A DNA stretch of 64,000 nt, taken from Sialis fuliginosa (taxonomy: Eukaryota > Arthropoda > Insecta > Megaloptera > Sialidae). This document shows, piece after piece, positions 38,151 through 51,800 of the stretch (position 1 is the first letter of the stretch; each line of letters begins with the position of its first letter). Where the stretch lies: NCBI GenBank assembly GCA_961205875.1, contig OY540812.1:19406001-19470000 (forward strand), in the 5' to 3' direction. The position numbers and the translations under genes were made by a program. The notes under the pieces are model-generated. The model worked only from the letters and a program-made list of their open reading frames with translations. It had not been told where the DNA came from and did no database searches.

Positions 38151-39850
38151 GTAACAACATGTATCATTTTTAATAAAAGGATTGAAAAAAGATAAATTCA
38201 CTTATTTTTAAACTTTCCAATATTAATAACTTACAAACTATTATAATAAAAAGACATATACTTTCATAAAGACATCCTGAACACGATTCTATAAAAATCT
38301 TAAATCCGAGAGACTTGCTCATTGCAATGCCATTGTGATTATTTCACGTTTTTATATGAATATATGATGATGAAAACGCAAACATAAGTGTTATTTAAAA
38401 TAATCACTTACCGCAATTAATTGATTTTATAATAATATTAAAAACCACTCTAAAACGTAATGACATTTACGTGAGTTTTAATTTCAAATTTATTTATCAA
38501 TATCACCAAAAAGAAAAAGTGTGATGTAAGTGAATTAGAACTACTATATACTATACTTTATAATATGTTACAATATGCACTTATCCAAGAGTGTTATGGA
38601 AGAAAATTTTTATTTTACCGTCACATAACAAAACACTAAAATAATGATCACTGTATTTTATTCACACACCCCATAGTATACACTATTGTACACAAATACT
38701 GCAAATAATGGTGAAAATAATCATACAGTAAGTTTCCATAATGGAAGAAAACGCAAATGGACTTCCCATACCTCCGTGCACTACACTGCATTGGCTTTCA
38801 TATACTCCATGCTCCACAGTCTACAATGTGCATTAACAGTTCTTTGTTTTTGCAATTATTTGTTCTTAGAGACGTCTCGTTTTAAAAATGCTCAAATTTA
38901 AAAACAAACTGCATTTGTGTATGTGTGTGTTTTTTCTGCTTCGATATTTTTACTTTATAGTTTTACTATGATGTTACGGTTATTTTTGTAAAGTAAGTAT
39001 TTGTTTAATATGTATATGCAATAATATGCATGCATGTACACATATATCTAGCTCTAAAATATTCATTTCAACAAAAGATATAATAAGTTTAGTAAATAAT
39101 ACTGAGGGATATTACCAATTTCAATCAATTGGTATATTTTCATTTTAATAGTAAAAAATAGAATTTAATGAATAGGAATTATAAAAGAAAAAAGTTTGAA
39201 CCAAAAACAAAACAATGCTTAATGATAAAATTTTGATCAAACATGAAAAAGTGTCAGTTATTTATACCTATAAATTTTATTCTCAACTCTTATCTAAAAT
39301 GACAGCCCTCGGCAGTAGGTACTGATTTTTTAATTAATTAAAAACTAATCGCAAATCTAGTTGATGATAGAAATCTCATCGATCTAAATTAAAATCCTAT
39401 TTATATGAATTTCAATTATTTTTTCATGTTGATAATACAGCCAATGTAATGACACATTTTGAATTCAATTTTTAATCAGTGGAAAATTGGAAGCATTTTT
39501 TATTTATTAATTAATGCTTGGGTCCGAATTACAAACCTTCCTTATACCATATCATAGACAAATAATTCGTCAATAGTTCGTAAATAATACAGTTGAAATT
39601 ACTAAAAACTAATGATGCTAAATTTAGTAAAATTTTCAACTAATATTCTTTCCAGCACAAATACTTTTTACTAAAATTAATAAACATTACAATTTATATT
39701 TTTCATTTGCTTATTTAGTGAATTAAGTAGATTACAAATTTTCGTCGTCAACCTTATATAAATCTGTTTCAATAAATATTTTTCAATTTAGTCACAAAGA
39801 AGAGAACAACAATGTATAACATCGATCTGCATATAATAAAAAACAAAGAC
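38151..39850. other. AT-rich noncoding sequence
   Basis: No gene recognised. Confidence 0.45.
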
Positions 39851-39859
39851 AGATTTAGA

Positions 39860-40070
39860 CATTCGACCTTTGAGACAGGTAACCCAACTGTTTCAATACG
39901 ATAACAACATAATTCCCACCGCACAACAATTTGGACACAGGTCCCTGAAATCTCTTTCCTTGTTTCCTCACACGCCATTAGAGACGCGTCGGGTTCACGT
40001 CGCGACACTCGACGCCTATCGCCTGTCTGCAACAGTGCCACTCAAAAGTTCTGCAACACTTTGACGTTCG
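39860..40070. other. GC-richer stretch with overlapping ORFs on both strands
   Basis: Balanced composition over about 200 bp. ORFs on both strands (39870-40064 plus; 39769-40041 minus) show no known domain, and neither can be preferred. Confidence 0.2.
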
Positions 40071-40192
40071 CAATTATTCAATATATACATATACCTACTT
40101 TAAAATAACAGAATATTTTCATGAGAGGTAGACATTTTTTTATAATTGTCAAGCGTCAAATTTTATGTCATCGTCTGGTGATGAATCTTTAG

Positions 40193-40621
40193 TAGAGCTG
40201 TAGCAAACCGTATGTATTCGGTACTGAGTAACGGGTACGCCATCTAGTACCGAAACGTTACACACAAATACATTTCGTTACTCGCATTTTTCGTACTTAG
40301 TAGAGATTTTTGCTTTGTTGCAGATTGCAGACATATAATTTTATTATTGACTTTTTTTATTTTTATTTTTTTTTTGTCAGTGCAAATTTTTTTACCGCCA
40401 AGGTCTCGCAAAATGTACACGGCCCAGGGCCTCGCGTTGGCTAGCGCCGGCTCTGTGTACGCGTACGCAAATACGACTCGATTCGTTGCTCTAACATAAT
40501 ATAGCATGTTATGAGGTATCAGAAGTAACGAGTAACGTAACGATACGAAAGTAACGAGTACTAGTTGTTATAGTAACGAATACATACGGGTACGCTTTTT
40601 TTCGTTACTTTTACACCTCTA
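40193..40621. mobile_element. hAT MITE with perfect 8-bp target duplication
   Basis: ATCTTTAG flanks the unit exactly on both sides (40185-40192, 40622-40629). The ends TAGAGCTGTA and TACACCTCTA are the inverted TAGAGNTGTA typical of hAT elements, followed inward by CCGTATGTATTCG in opposite orientation. The 429-bp interior carries tandem-like GTAACGAGTA motifs and a GC-rich centre but no transposase. The intact 8-bp repeat means a fairly recent insertion. Confidence 0.85.
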
Positions 40622-40629
40622 ATCTTTAG

Positions 40630-41094
40630 TGACTGGCACCCCGGTAACACCTTTCTGTACCGTCCAATATATCAACGTAACGCACTGTTTGTATTTGTAT
40701 TGATTTGACATTGTAAAAATCAAAACATCCAATAAAACTATTTCAGAAGTAATAAACTAACTCTCTTCTTGATGAAGTAGCGTGATAATATGATCTAATC
40801 TAAATTGTTTCTATGGGTATTAGACTTTGAAACAATGAAAGTCCCATCGAAATCAGTTATTTTCGAGTTTAGTTGTAACAATTTAAATGAACAGACAAAT
40901 AACATTTCTAAAAACTATCAAAATGAAATTTTACTCAAACAGCCAAAAATATTTAAAATTATATCACATTACATAACCGCAGATTTATGTATGTATATTT
41001 GTATATACGAAATCTACAAAAGCATTTTCATTAGTTTGAACTAACTAACAAATTATCTACACTTAACCAACACTAAATTCCCAAATAATAATAA
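40630..41094. other. AT-rich noncoding sequence
   Basis: A 79-codon ORF at 40805-41044 is low-complexity and unrecognised. Confidence 0.4.
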
Positions 41095-41270
41095 GTACAA
41101 AGCGCTCTATGAGTCAAACATTTTGCCCTTCGCTGTATCTCGATCGCTCCTCACCGCACACGCCCTTTCCTGTTCCCGGTACGCATGTCGACGTCAACGG
41201 CGTCTGTCCCCCGCCCTAACAGCACGCTACAACGAGCGAATGAGTCAAATACTCCCTGGTAATTACGTTT
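41095..41270. promoter_or_regulatory. GC island bracketed by two TGAGTCAAA (AP-1-like) sites
   Basis: TGAGTCA occurs at 41110-41116 and 41241-41247 in the same orientation, at the edges of a C-rich island (CCCGCCC, CCCGGTACGC). A third TGAGTCA lies in another island at 61984-61990. The pairing suggests an enhancer-like element or a repeat; function is inferred. Confidence 0.3.
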
Positions 41271-43790
41271 AACCATAATTTTATAATTCACTTACTTATA
41301 GACGCCACGAGACCCCAGCAGGTATTAAAACGTAGTATGTATGTAAAATAACTGATAAAAAGCAGTTTCATGTTTTAAGTTTATACGATTATTGTGTATT
41401 TTGGTGTATAGGTACTAAATTATTTGCATTATTTAGGACACTAAATATAATAATATAATACTTTATACGGGTGACCCATTTTAAGGATCCACCCCTGATA
41501 ACTATTTATAGTAAGGTGCTATTAAAAAAAAATTTTGCCGAAAGTTGCATCTATGTATGTACTAAGGCAAACTTTTTAGGTGGAATTTCCAAGGTCATCT
41601 GAAGGTCACCTACATTTTTTTTAATGATAAGTACCTATTTTGGATGCAGATTCTTATTCTATGTGATAAAATAAATTCATGTTTTGTCTGAGCATATTTC
41701 TTAAAAATGGCATAGTAAGTTTAGTTTTCGAACAAACATCTTTCGCGATACATGCATGAACTTTGCAAGATGAAAACTTTAAAGGGTCTATTAATATTTA
41801 CTAGACTGTACTTACACAAGGTACTTAAACAAGTGTTTATATATCTGTTTATTTGTCGACTAAACTTAAAATAAATAAGCAAACAACTTCACAATAGCTA
41901 CCTTACCACTGAAAATTTTAATTAACTTTGAATTACAATCTCCAAAAGATTTGAAATCTTATTGATACTAGAAATTAAAAGAAACATTACTTTCATAAAT
42001 ACTAATAATAGTTTCTGATGAAACCTATAAAATCATTTCGCCAGAGATCGAACTCGTTTTGGACATTCCTTTAAATTGGTAGATTTGCATGGAAACTGTG
42101 GATTTTGTTTCTTTACAACAGAAGATATTTTCAAGCAAGACTAAAATTTAACGTGCACTTGTAACATATCTCATTTGCATAAAGATAAAATAAAATAAAA
42201 AGAAATTAATTTATGTAGGGTTTAAATATATACATACTTCCCATTATGTCACTTGTACGAAAAGAAGTACTATTTTATCTAAAAACAGACAAGAAAGCAT
42301 TGTTTGGAATTATTCGTTTTAAAGAATGCGTCAATAGTACCGTGGTTGGTATGCGAGGGTTACAAGATTCTTAAATTTCAAGAATTAGTGTATAAAAATA
42401 AACCGGGGTAGTTTATTACAGTGTTGTTCAACCAGCGATCCTTGAAGTTTCAAACGATCCATTAAAGCAACAATTACGAAAGCCTTACTGAATCAGCTAT
42501 CATGTTTCATTTAAACTAATAATAAAAAACTCAATTTATTATCTATACTTATCGTATGATATTAAGTTCCTTAAATACTACCTTTTTATGAAAAGGTTTA
42601 ATGAGATTGATAAAAATGACAATTTAAGCACAATAATTTCAAGAAAGTTCTGTTTTTGAATATAGCATACCTACAGGTTAATATGTAGAAATCTCTTATC
42701 TCAGGGGTTATTTTAAAGATATTTTAGAACTGTTTAGTATGAGTGAAAGTCACAAAAATATTTCTAGAGGCAATTGAATGGCCTTTTTTTCGTTCTTCCA
42801 ATTTAAAATAAATTTTATTTTACTCCAATCCTATCAATATGGCCACCCTGTACATCTTTTCCTGCGATGATCGGCCCATCAACAACGTCCCATATCCATT
42901 TGTGTCTCCGTGACCCCCCTCAAAAAAAAAGAATGTTAAATAATAAATTTAAAAAATGTCTACATGCAATTAAATTACTTTTTTTGTTTTTCACGATCTT
43001 TTTTTAAGCACTGTACAAAATTACTTTTACAACTGCGCATTTTAATTTCAATAATAAATATTCAAATTAATTATTGACAGTTTTAGAAATTCTGGTAAAG
43101 ACACTATTTACTCTTTAATGACACTCACTACTCTTTATACACTATCGTCAGGCTAGATCAAACATAAAGCATTTCAAGAAAAGATATATTGATTATACTT
43201 TCCCACTAACACTGATGGATGATTAAGAGAGTATAATAGAATTCGTTTGATGAGAATATTACCATTTAAATGTTGATTGAATTTCAATGTAAAGATGTTA
43301 TTCTTAAAGGGAAAAATAATTTTGAATTTTCGTATCACTTAGTTAGTGAAACAGTAGATGTTTTTTGAGATAATATTTTCATACTTATACTTTCGAAATT
43401 GTATGGCAAGATAAAAGACATTTTGTTTGAATAAAAATGGAATTTTATGGATGGGACTTTCGGGAAAAAGTTTATATCTTATATTATACTTTAGTGTTTG
43501 ATTTTTTTAACCGATTTTATGTACAATAAAACATAAAAAAAATTCAATTCAATTAAATAAAAAGATATCGAGTAAATTGATTAAAAGCTAAAATCAACAA
43601 TGCCCGGATTCAATAAACAAACATTTACCATAACAACTTGATACTATTTTGAATTACTGGATGCAACTGATTAAATTACTGGTTTATTTTTATCAGTTGT
43701 ATAATTATACAACAAAGATTATTTGCATCAAAAACAAATAATTACCACTACTTTATTGTTTCTATAATATGCAAAGGTAAAAATTGAGTT
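41271..43790. other. AT-rich noncoding sequence
   Basis: A stretch at about 41465-41640 has GGTGACC near its start and GGTCACC near its end in inverted order and may be a small repeat. Otherwise nothing recognised. Confidence 0.4.
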
Positions 43791-44024
43791 GGGTCGAGAA
43801 ATCCTTGTTTTATATGTATATAACGAAAACAATATTTTTTAATACTTATAAGACTGAACTCTTAATCCAACTATATTTATATATTATTGTTTCTCTTTAA
43901 AGCAATATTGTCCGACGAAAACAATAATATAGTCGGATTATGAGTATATTCTTATTAAGAAAATATTATTTTCGTTATATTAAATAAAGATTTCTTTGCC
44001 CAAATTAACGTTTTTACCAGTGTG
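43791..44024. repeat. Hairpin MITE, CTTGGCCCAAG family
   Basis: Left arm (GAAATCCTTGTTTTATAT... ATAACGAAAACAATATTTT) and right arm (AAAATATTATTTTCGTTATA... AAGATTTCTTTGCCC) are inverted copies with a second inverted pair inside (AATCCAACTATA / TATAGTCGGATT). Shares its right end with 15234-15345. Confidence 0.55.
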
Positions 44025-44559
44025 ATCAATATTTAAAATAGTTGCGGTTAAAATCAAATGAACAAAAGCAAATAAACGTTTTTTTAAGAGTTATTATAGG
44101 TTAAAGTGGTTAAACAGTTTGATATAGGTATCGTTTATGAAACTGGATATAATTCGGTCAATATGCAATCGAAAAAAAATCAAGTAAGAGTAAAATTATC
44201 AAATTGATAAAATGTAATATGTAATCTACTCACTACTCATATTAACAATATGTATAAATATATTAAAGCCCGTAATCAGTAATGTTCTCTTTCTTGATCT
44301 ACATTATAGAATACAAAAAACAATGTCTTTGAAATGTCCTTGAGATGTAGGTATACATACATGTATTAATGGTACATAGTAGATAATATAAATTAGTAAA
44401 ATCAAACAAAATCGACAGCCGCATCGTTGGTATCTTCTGTAACAAATGATCAATCCATAATTGAATTATGTAGATCAAGTATGTTACGTATCAAGGACAC
44501 AAAGAAAGAACATACACCTAAACATCATTAATCTGGAGATTATCTCGAGAGGACCATGA
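44025..44559. other. AT-rich noncoding sequence
   Basis: Nothing recognised. Confidence 0.4.
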
Positions 44560-44820
44560 CACCTAGTGATTAATAAAATCCAGCCGGGAGCTGTCTTTCA
44601 ATTAGTCCACAGTTTTGTGTGGTCTCGAGTATTTCCTTGTGATTGATGACCTGTGGCACTGCCGCTGCAGTGGTGGTAGCCCGCTAAAGAGGAAGCGCAT
44701 TTCATAAATTATAAGTGTCGCGGGAGAAAACTCCTCACGTGTGACGCGCCGATTTCTTACAAAAAAGAAGACGAAATCGCTTTCAGTTGTACAGTGTTGA
44801 GTGGAGCTCATCTTAGGAAA
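44560..44820. promoter_or_regulatory. GC-richer island, function unknown
   Basis: Contains CTGCCGCTGCAGTGG and CACGTGTGACGCG, richer in CpG than its flanks. The minus-strand 69-codon ORF here has no known domain. Confidence 0.2.
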
Positions 44821-46257
44821 TCTTTTTAGGATGTTGTGGGTGTAGGTTTTTATTTTTTTCGTAAATAGATTCTTGAAATTCTCGTGTGTGTTTTTCTATT
44901 TCACAGGGCTATAAAAAATCACAGGCAATTTAAAATTTCACCTACATCCAATGAGCCTAAAACGAACTGATTTTCAATCCTTAGGTATCGTTTATAGAAC
45001 AAATATTTAAAATGGATATACTTTAAATTAAATAGTAATTACGTAACCATAATTGCAAATTTTGAAATCAAGACAAAAATTATGTAAACTTACAATTAGT
45101 CTCGTCTCATCTTCTGTAACGCCCTAGATTTGACATTAATCAAAACTATAAAATATATTTTTTATAAATGGTTCGATTAAATCCTAATGTAATCATTTCG
45201 ACTCACATATTCGCCAAAGAATAATCTACGTGAGATAGTGATTATGGTATACATACAAATATACATTTAATTGGCCGTATAATGAAGTAATAAAAACATC
45301 TAACAAACATTAATGTTCTCTCTAATGAGTAATATAGAGCAAAAGAGTAAAATAAAAACATAGTATTTTACTATTTACATCATAAATACTAACATCACCG
45401 TCATAAAGTCCAGGAAATCGTTCAAGTGATGGGTACACAAGATATTTCACGAAAGATGCGTTTCAAGATCATTTGAAAGGGATAATCCATTTGTAGAATT
45501 GCCTTGGAACCATCAAAAGGCCATGAAAGTATGGTGATGGCAAAAACCTTTGTATAGACCGACCACAATATTCTTTAAATTTCAAACACCAGTGTTTGAA
45601 TTTTAAATTAGTCTAGTAAAAGAGAAGAAAAAATCTTATTCCAGCAAGTTTTAAAGGCGCTCCAAATGCTGATCTTATCTATGTGATATATTTTTTTCAT
45701 TCTGTTAATATATCACTTTGTGTTTTGAACTTTTTATTTCTTTTCGTTTTCGTGGTCTACTCATTGATTTTGTATTAAATGAATTTGCATAATTGGAATG
45801 AATAAAGAAATGTATTCGTGGCATTTTTACAGATATTTAAATAACAAATACTTCTGTATAGAAGTTGATATAGGTTGCCAACATTTTATCACGTTACGCA
45901 ATTAAAATAAGAAAACTACAAGTAAAATAATTATGCATTCATTAATTTAACTGACTGCAACGGTTGTAAATTATTCCTACAACTAGTAACATTCATTACA
46001 ACTTCCAATTAATTCAATGATAATACACTAATAAAATTCACATCTGCACTGACCAATAAATAAGTACTACCAATAGAATAAAACAAGAATCTGATTATCA
46101 ATTCCAAGCAACGATGCACATTTCCCTACGGTAATAAAAATTAATTACTTACACCTCCTTTAAATAAACCGCCAATAATGTTACATGTGCGAAACTCGAC
46201 GTAAATCCTAATGAAGGCTCTCCGTACACACATACACACACACTCACACATATGTAA
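44821..46257. other. AT-rich noncoding sequence with a short CA microsatellite
   Basis: An imperfect (CA)n tract lies at 46228-46250. No gene recognised. Confidence 0.45.
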
Positions 46258-46352
46258 AGAGAGAAAGAAGGTCTAATTCACTAAAGTCGATCAAATGTTT
46301 GCGGTCTTGCATTGGTAGTACCTACTAAAAATCTAATTCTGTAATTACAATA
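46258..46352 (+). repeat. Diverged direct duplication, first copy
   Basis: Ends in CTAAAAATCTAATTCTGTAA. It aligns loosely along its length with 46740-46833 (TTTAATTCACTAAAAC; CTAAAAATCTAATTCAACAA). Shared blocks in the same order suggest an old tandem or segmental duplication, or two similar regulatory modules. Confidence 0.35.
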
Positions 46353-46739
46353 ATGGAATAATTTATTGGACTATCTCTATAATAGTTTATAGGAGAATTC
46401 AATTAACAATTTCGAACATTCTTTTACTGATTAATTAAAATATAGTAAAACACAAAACATTTTTTACATATATTGAGACAGCGATATTACTCAAAAATTT
46501 TATTAATTGATTTGAACATTGCATGCTTTATATTTAATTTGGAAATACGCTTCCCTCGCTAGAGGTCAATTCATTGACTTTTACTGAGTTATAGTGATTT
46601 TTCAGTCATTCAGATTGAGAGAGTACAAAATATTCATACAAATGTATTCAATTCATTAAATGCCAGAGTTATAAAGTGAAATAGCTATAATAGTTTATAA
46701 TTACCACGAAGACCTTCATAAATATCTCCATACATAACA

Positions 46740-46833
46740 ATTACACATCTCAGATTTAATTCACTAAAACTTAGGGTATTCTTATGGTTACGCGTTAGCA
46801 GTACTAAAAATCTAATTCAACAATTACAATTCG
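46740..46833 (+). repeat. Diverged direct duplication, second copy
   Basis: See the partner at 46258-46352, 480 bp upstream. The shared 16-bp CTAAAAATCTAATTC core is the best-kept block. Confidence 0.35.
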
Positions 46834-49800
46834 CAGTGGCAAACCGGACTAATGTAATTGTCAAGTGGCCGGCAGTGTGAAAGAAGGTCTTTCAGTATCC
46901 CTCTCTTTGCCGGAGACTAAATTATTCAAAGGCACTATCTGGAATTCCAATTTGTAAATTGACTCGACGGACAGAGCCAAAGACTTGGGGGATGAGGTAT
47001 GCTTTGCTGTTCATATTATTACCAACATCTTGTGGGATTAATACAATGTCTTTTATGGATGCAGATAGTGCGGGAAATACACAGACAGTTTGAATATGAT
47101 CATCATCTCAAGAGTGCATGTAGTAAAAGTTGGTAATAAATTTAGAGTATTTTATTTGTGAAAGAAAACAACCTAATTTATATTATTCATGATGTACAAG
47201 TATTGTATATTTGATGTTTTATCATAACTCTTAATAAGAATATTGAGTTTAATAGCCACTGTCAGATTTCAGAACGTATTAATTATAGATCAACGATATT
47301 GACAATTTCATTGTTATTAACTCATTAGTTAAGGGGCTTCACACCGAGACGAGACTTTCCAGGCCAAATTAAATTTTGAGGAGATCGAGATGAGACTATT
47401 TTAATTTTGGCGAAACTAAGATGATCGTCATTAATTAATATTTAAACATGATTCTAATTGTACCAGATTATGACAAAAAGATATAATAAATAATATTTTA
47501 TATTGTTTAAATTGAAATATGAAATTGGCCCATAGTTATAAATAAAATAAAAACTAATATGGTGTGGTTTTTTTTCATCATTTGTGCACTCGAAAAATTC
47601 ACATACTCACATATTATGATAACGCAAACTTTTATAAGAATAATAAATAAATTAAAAATAATATGGGCTATATTCAATGAAATGTTCGTGGTTAAAAATA
47701 TAAACTAGACCCATACTCAACAGAATTGACACATTTTCAGATCTTTGTCTAAAAATTCGAACGAAATGTCAAATCATCATAAAAAATTATTGAAATATAC
47801 GATACACATAGGTATAGGTTTTCATCTTTGAAATAAAATCGAACTGTCAATTTATTATACCTATACGTTACATCCATTTCAATCAAATGTTTCTTTAGAT
47901 ATTTTTATGAACTGGCGATCTTCGTCAAACGAACAGTAGAGCATTAGATCACATCTCTTTCGTTTTATTAAAATAGGAACACGGAAAGGTCAATATGACA
48001 ATAATAACTCATATAACATCATTAATAACTAACATCATTGCTAAATTAATTTGCGTTATTGGATATAATTAAAATTTATTATTAATATCCGAACGTATGG
48101 ATAAATAAATTAATTGTAATATCATATTATGTATTATATAACAAAATTATATTTTGATTAAATCAGTTATACATACAAATAAATTAATTCCTTTGTGTAC
48201 AAAATAATTTCGAATATCTCCAAAATATATCAAATCGATATACCTACTGAATTATTCTATTTATTTATTACAAAATAATTATAAACTTTTAAATTTAAAT
48301 CGAAGCATAAAAATAATATAGGTAATTATAACCATTTAAAAAGAACACGCATATAAATTATGTATTCAACAACTTTTACATTATACATATATATAGAATA
48401 CATAATATACGATATATTTCGAAATAAATATTTTTAAATCAATACTACACTTTTATACAATTGCATAATAAAAGCAAAAATATAAATCAATAGAGAAACA
48501 AAGCGAAAAATAAATTAGCGAACAATTTCTACTAATTTGTATAATGTCAATGTTTCTGAACCGTAGCCAAAAGTATGACAAACTTTAGTTGTTTTACAAA
48601 CCAAATAGATTTAAAGAGACATGTTCTGAAGTACGTGTCTGTCTACTTACTACACATTTTTGTTGTTTTTACTTTTTTATCTATACCTCAAACGACACCC
48701 GCTTATCTTAATTTCATTTTAAATGTTACGCTCCTGACGGGTCCACGATTATTGAATTTATGAAGGCAAACAGTAGCGGTTCGTTGAAATAATTATTAAA
48801 AACATATTTTGTATTTCTATATTATATTTTCATCGTGTAAATATTGAAAACGAGAAATATGTATTTTTAGAATTTATTTATATCAATTTTGAAAATAAAA
48901 TAAAATAAAAAATAAAAAGCATTTGCTTTCTAATATTCCCTTAATATTCATTATGTATCCGCCACTGTATGTATTTTTACCCATGGAATTTGTTAAACAA
49001 GGATTTACACACATTTTTAAAAATAAATCGCGGTAATAATTTTTGTCGCGTGCGTCATTTGGAAAATTTCAAGTGTACAGTGTTTTCTGGTCTGTAGATA
49101 TAAATTCAGCTCGGACTTTTACATGAAAGTTTTGTTTATAAATTTATGTTCGTTATTATAGTGATGTATGGTGTAAATAAAAAGTGTATTCATTAATTTA
49201 TTAAATTTTGAAGAAAATACATTTGGCAAAATTTGTTACAAACTTCAGTATATGTGGAAACTTGTTTTGATAAAATATTTGAGGTTTTCATCAAAGAGAT
49301 CTAAAAATAAGAATAGAAGAAAATGATTTAAAACTAATTTTAATGATAACACATATCTAAAATATTACGATTTTTCCATAAAATATGCAAAATTCAAATC
49401 GTCATATCTTTTGACAAAAAAAAAACCGCAAGACGATCATTCAAAAAACCTTCTGATTTTTGTAATCTCTACTTATTACGTTATTTCTCGATTTAAATTC
49501 AACTGACTTCTTTAAATGCTGAGAAAAATGAAGCAAAGCCGGTAAAAAGATATTTTTTTAAACTTTGTCAAGCTTTCACTCACAAAATTATAGAAGAGCT
49601 AAGTGAAAACCATGAGCCTGTAATGCTAAACCTATACATATTTATAATAAAAGATATACTACATACCTAAACATTACATTATGTAATATTGTGCTCCCTT
49701 TAACATTTAGAGAAAATAAGATAGCTTTTATATAAAATTAACTTTTCCATATTTGTGGCAAGAGACTTCTAAAAATACTACGTATTTTCTTCTCCGAACT

Positions 49801-49919
49801 TTTATTTACTTCTCTGTATACGATTAAACAACACACCGCTATTTTTATGTTTACTGGAAACATTTCAATGCATGCACAGAGTTTCGATTAAGTAAATATC
49901 ATATACAATAACAATAAAA
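46834..49919. other. AT-rich noncoding sequence
   Basis: 47341-47420 contains ACACCGAGACGAGACTTTCC, a likely relative of the GAGACCG repeat group. No gene recognised. Confidence 0.4.
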
Positions 49920-50095
49920 GAACTATATTCCAACGTAGTGCACTACTACTACCCCCTCCACTCCCTCTAGTAGACTCAACTGGCCGTTGTCGGCGCGGTT
50001 GCCAAATGTCAGTAGTTCCTACTTGTGTAATGGTTGCTATTTTGCATGTGAAATTTATTGAATTAATTGGACAAGTTTCTGCAATACTGTTCATG
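49920..50095. other. GC-richer stretch
   Basis: Contains CCCCCTCCACTCCCTC and GTCGGCGCGGTTGCC. The minus-strand 68-codon ORF is unrecognised. Confidence 0.2.
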
Positions 50096-50574
50096 AACGC
50101 GTACAGCTTTGTGATATTTTTAAACGGTTGAATTATACGCTGTGGTTTTAAGTGCAGCGAAAATAATAAACTTCATTTTATATGGTGTATGTGGGTATTA
50201 TACTGGATGTTTGGCATGAAATATTTTTATAGTATTCGTGCTATCTATCATATTAAAAAAATCAAAAAGCTATTTGAGTTTGTTTGATGTAATTTACTGT
50301 AAAGCATAACAATGAAAGACATTTTTACACAAAAATCGTTCGCACCATAACGATTTTCTCGACAGTTTGTTAAATGGGCTTAACTAACTTATCTTCTGAA
50401 CACATAACCTTTTAGACATGGACCAATGTATGAAATCATATTGTTAATAATTTTCCACAATGAATAGACCCAAAAGTCCCATACATTCTATAGACCAAAT
50501 CCACATTATATCGTCTGTTTTAAAGTAAAATACATAAAGTCAAAAAACTTAATTTTGAGAACATTCAATGGATG

Positions 50575-50815
50575 CTCTGGAATGACTAAAATAACTTTCA
50601 GGAGTTATAAAAGACATTAAAACAATCCCTTTTTGTTAATAAACCCATGTCCGTAAACGAGCCGTTTTAGCAGTAGAGCAAAAGAAAGGACCCCGCACAA
50701 AAGCAATGGACCTTTTGGATAAAAAATTTTGTAACTTGGGGAAATGATAGTTCAAAGTGTGTTTGTCCAAAGTTGTAATGAGCGCAACATTTTAAATGAT
50801 ACCCTGTACATTCAC
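50575..50815 (-). repeat. Dispersed ACACCCTGTA repeat (copy 2)
   Basis: Reverse-oriented relative of 12037-12243, somewhat longer (extra 'AAAGGACCCCGCACAAAAGC' block). Shared blocks are TTAATAAACCCATGTCC, CGTTTTAGCAGTAGAGCAAA and TTGGGGAAATGATA. Confidence 0.6.
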
Positions 50816-50846
50816 ATTAAATACCTAAAAGTTTTATAAAAGACTA

Positions 50847-51148
50847 ATGTCCGGTATTATGAAGAACTTGGTCGAGAGTAAAAGTTAAACTAACTCTATC
50901 TGCAAAATATTAAATATATGTAAATGACAGCTCACTGACAGAATGAATCATATGGTTCATTGAATGATCTTGACGCATGCGCATTAAGTAGAAATCAGCG
51001 ATCTAAAAGCGCTGGTAACAAGTGTACCTCATAAAATACATAAAATTTTTATTAGCACTGCTCTAGAATCCCGAGCAAATTCATAACGATTTGACACCTC
51101 GCAGATAGCGTTAGCTTAACTTTTGCTCTAGAGAAAATTCTTTAAAAT
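50847..51148. mobile_element. Inverted-repeat MITE, TGTCCGGTATTAT family
   Basis: Arms of about 43 bp: left (50861-50905, AGTAAAAGTTAAACTAACTC then TATCTGC) and right (51104-51144, GCAGATAGCGTTAGCTTAAC then TTTTGCTCTAGAG). The interior has no ORF. A deleted relative lies at 22719-22800. Confidence 0.55.
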
Positions 51149-51559
51149 ACCTACATAATATAAGTTAGTAAAAACCTAGACATTTAGATTTCAGTATTAA
51201 CACTTCATTTGATATGGCCAGTCAGTAGAGCGGGAATAAACCTATAGGATGGTGTTTTTAACTTGAAAATAAAAAAATGTGTTTTGCTCGAAAGTCGACG
51301 ATATGTAGGCTAAGGATAATTTAATCAAAATAATTGTTATTTCTATTTCATTTCTTTTGGAAATATCCATAAAAATCACAAATACATAATTTTTTTAATA
51401 ACAGTTGAAGTGAATTATTTTGTAGGATTTCTAATCTAAACCTATAAACTCCATATCACTTATTTATGATACCAATTAAGTCTGCAGCGTATTTAAAAAA
51501 GCAAACAACACATACATCAATGTGGTGTATACATTATACATATACATACGACACTCGGT
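51149..51559. other. AT-rich noncoding sequence
   Basis: Nothing recognised. Confidence 0.4.
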
Positions 51560-51800
51560 AGCTATAATTTCAATCGGCACTTCTATTAGCGATAGAGAAG
51601 GTGGCCGTGCACTACACACTAGCACGGCACACTTGACTGACAAATGACAACTGCTCCTTGACGTTTATTATACACCGGTGTAGTTAGAGGTAACGGACCA
51701 CACACGTTTACAAAACTTCACCGCGCGATTTACGATTTTCAAACAAACATTCATATTACACCCGCTCGTTAATATGCAAATTGTGTATCATCTTGTGTGT
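51560..51800. promoter_or_regulatory. GC-richer island
   Basis: Includes a short inverted pair (CCGTGCACTA / TAGCACGGCAC) and several CpGs; no ORF. Function unknown. Confidence 0.2.
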
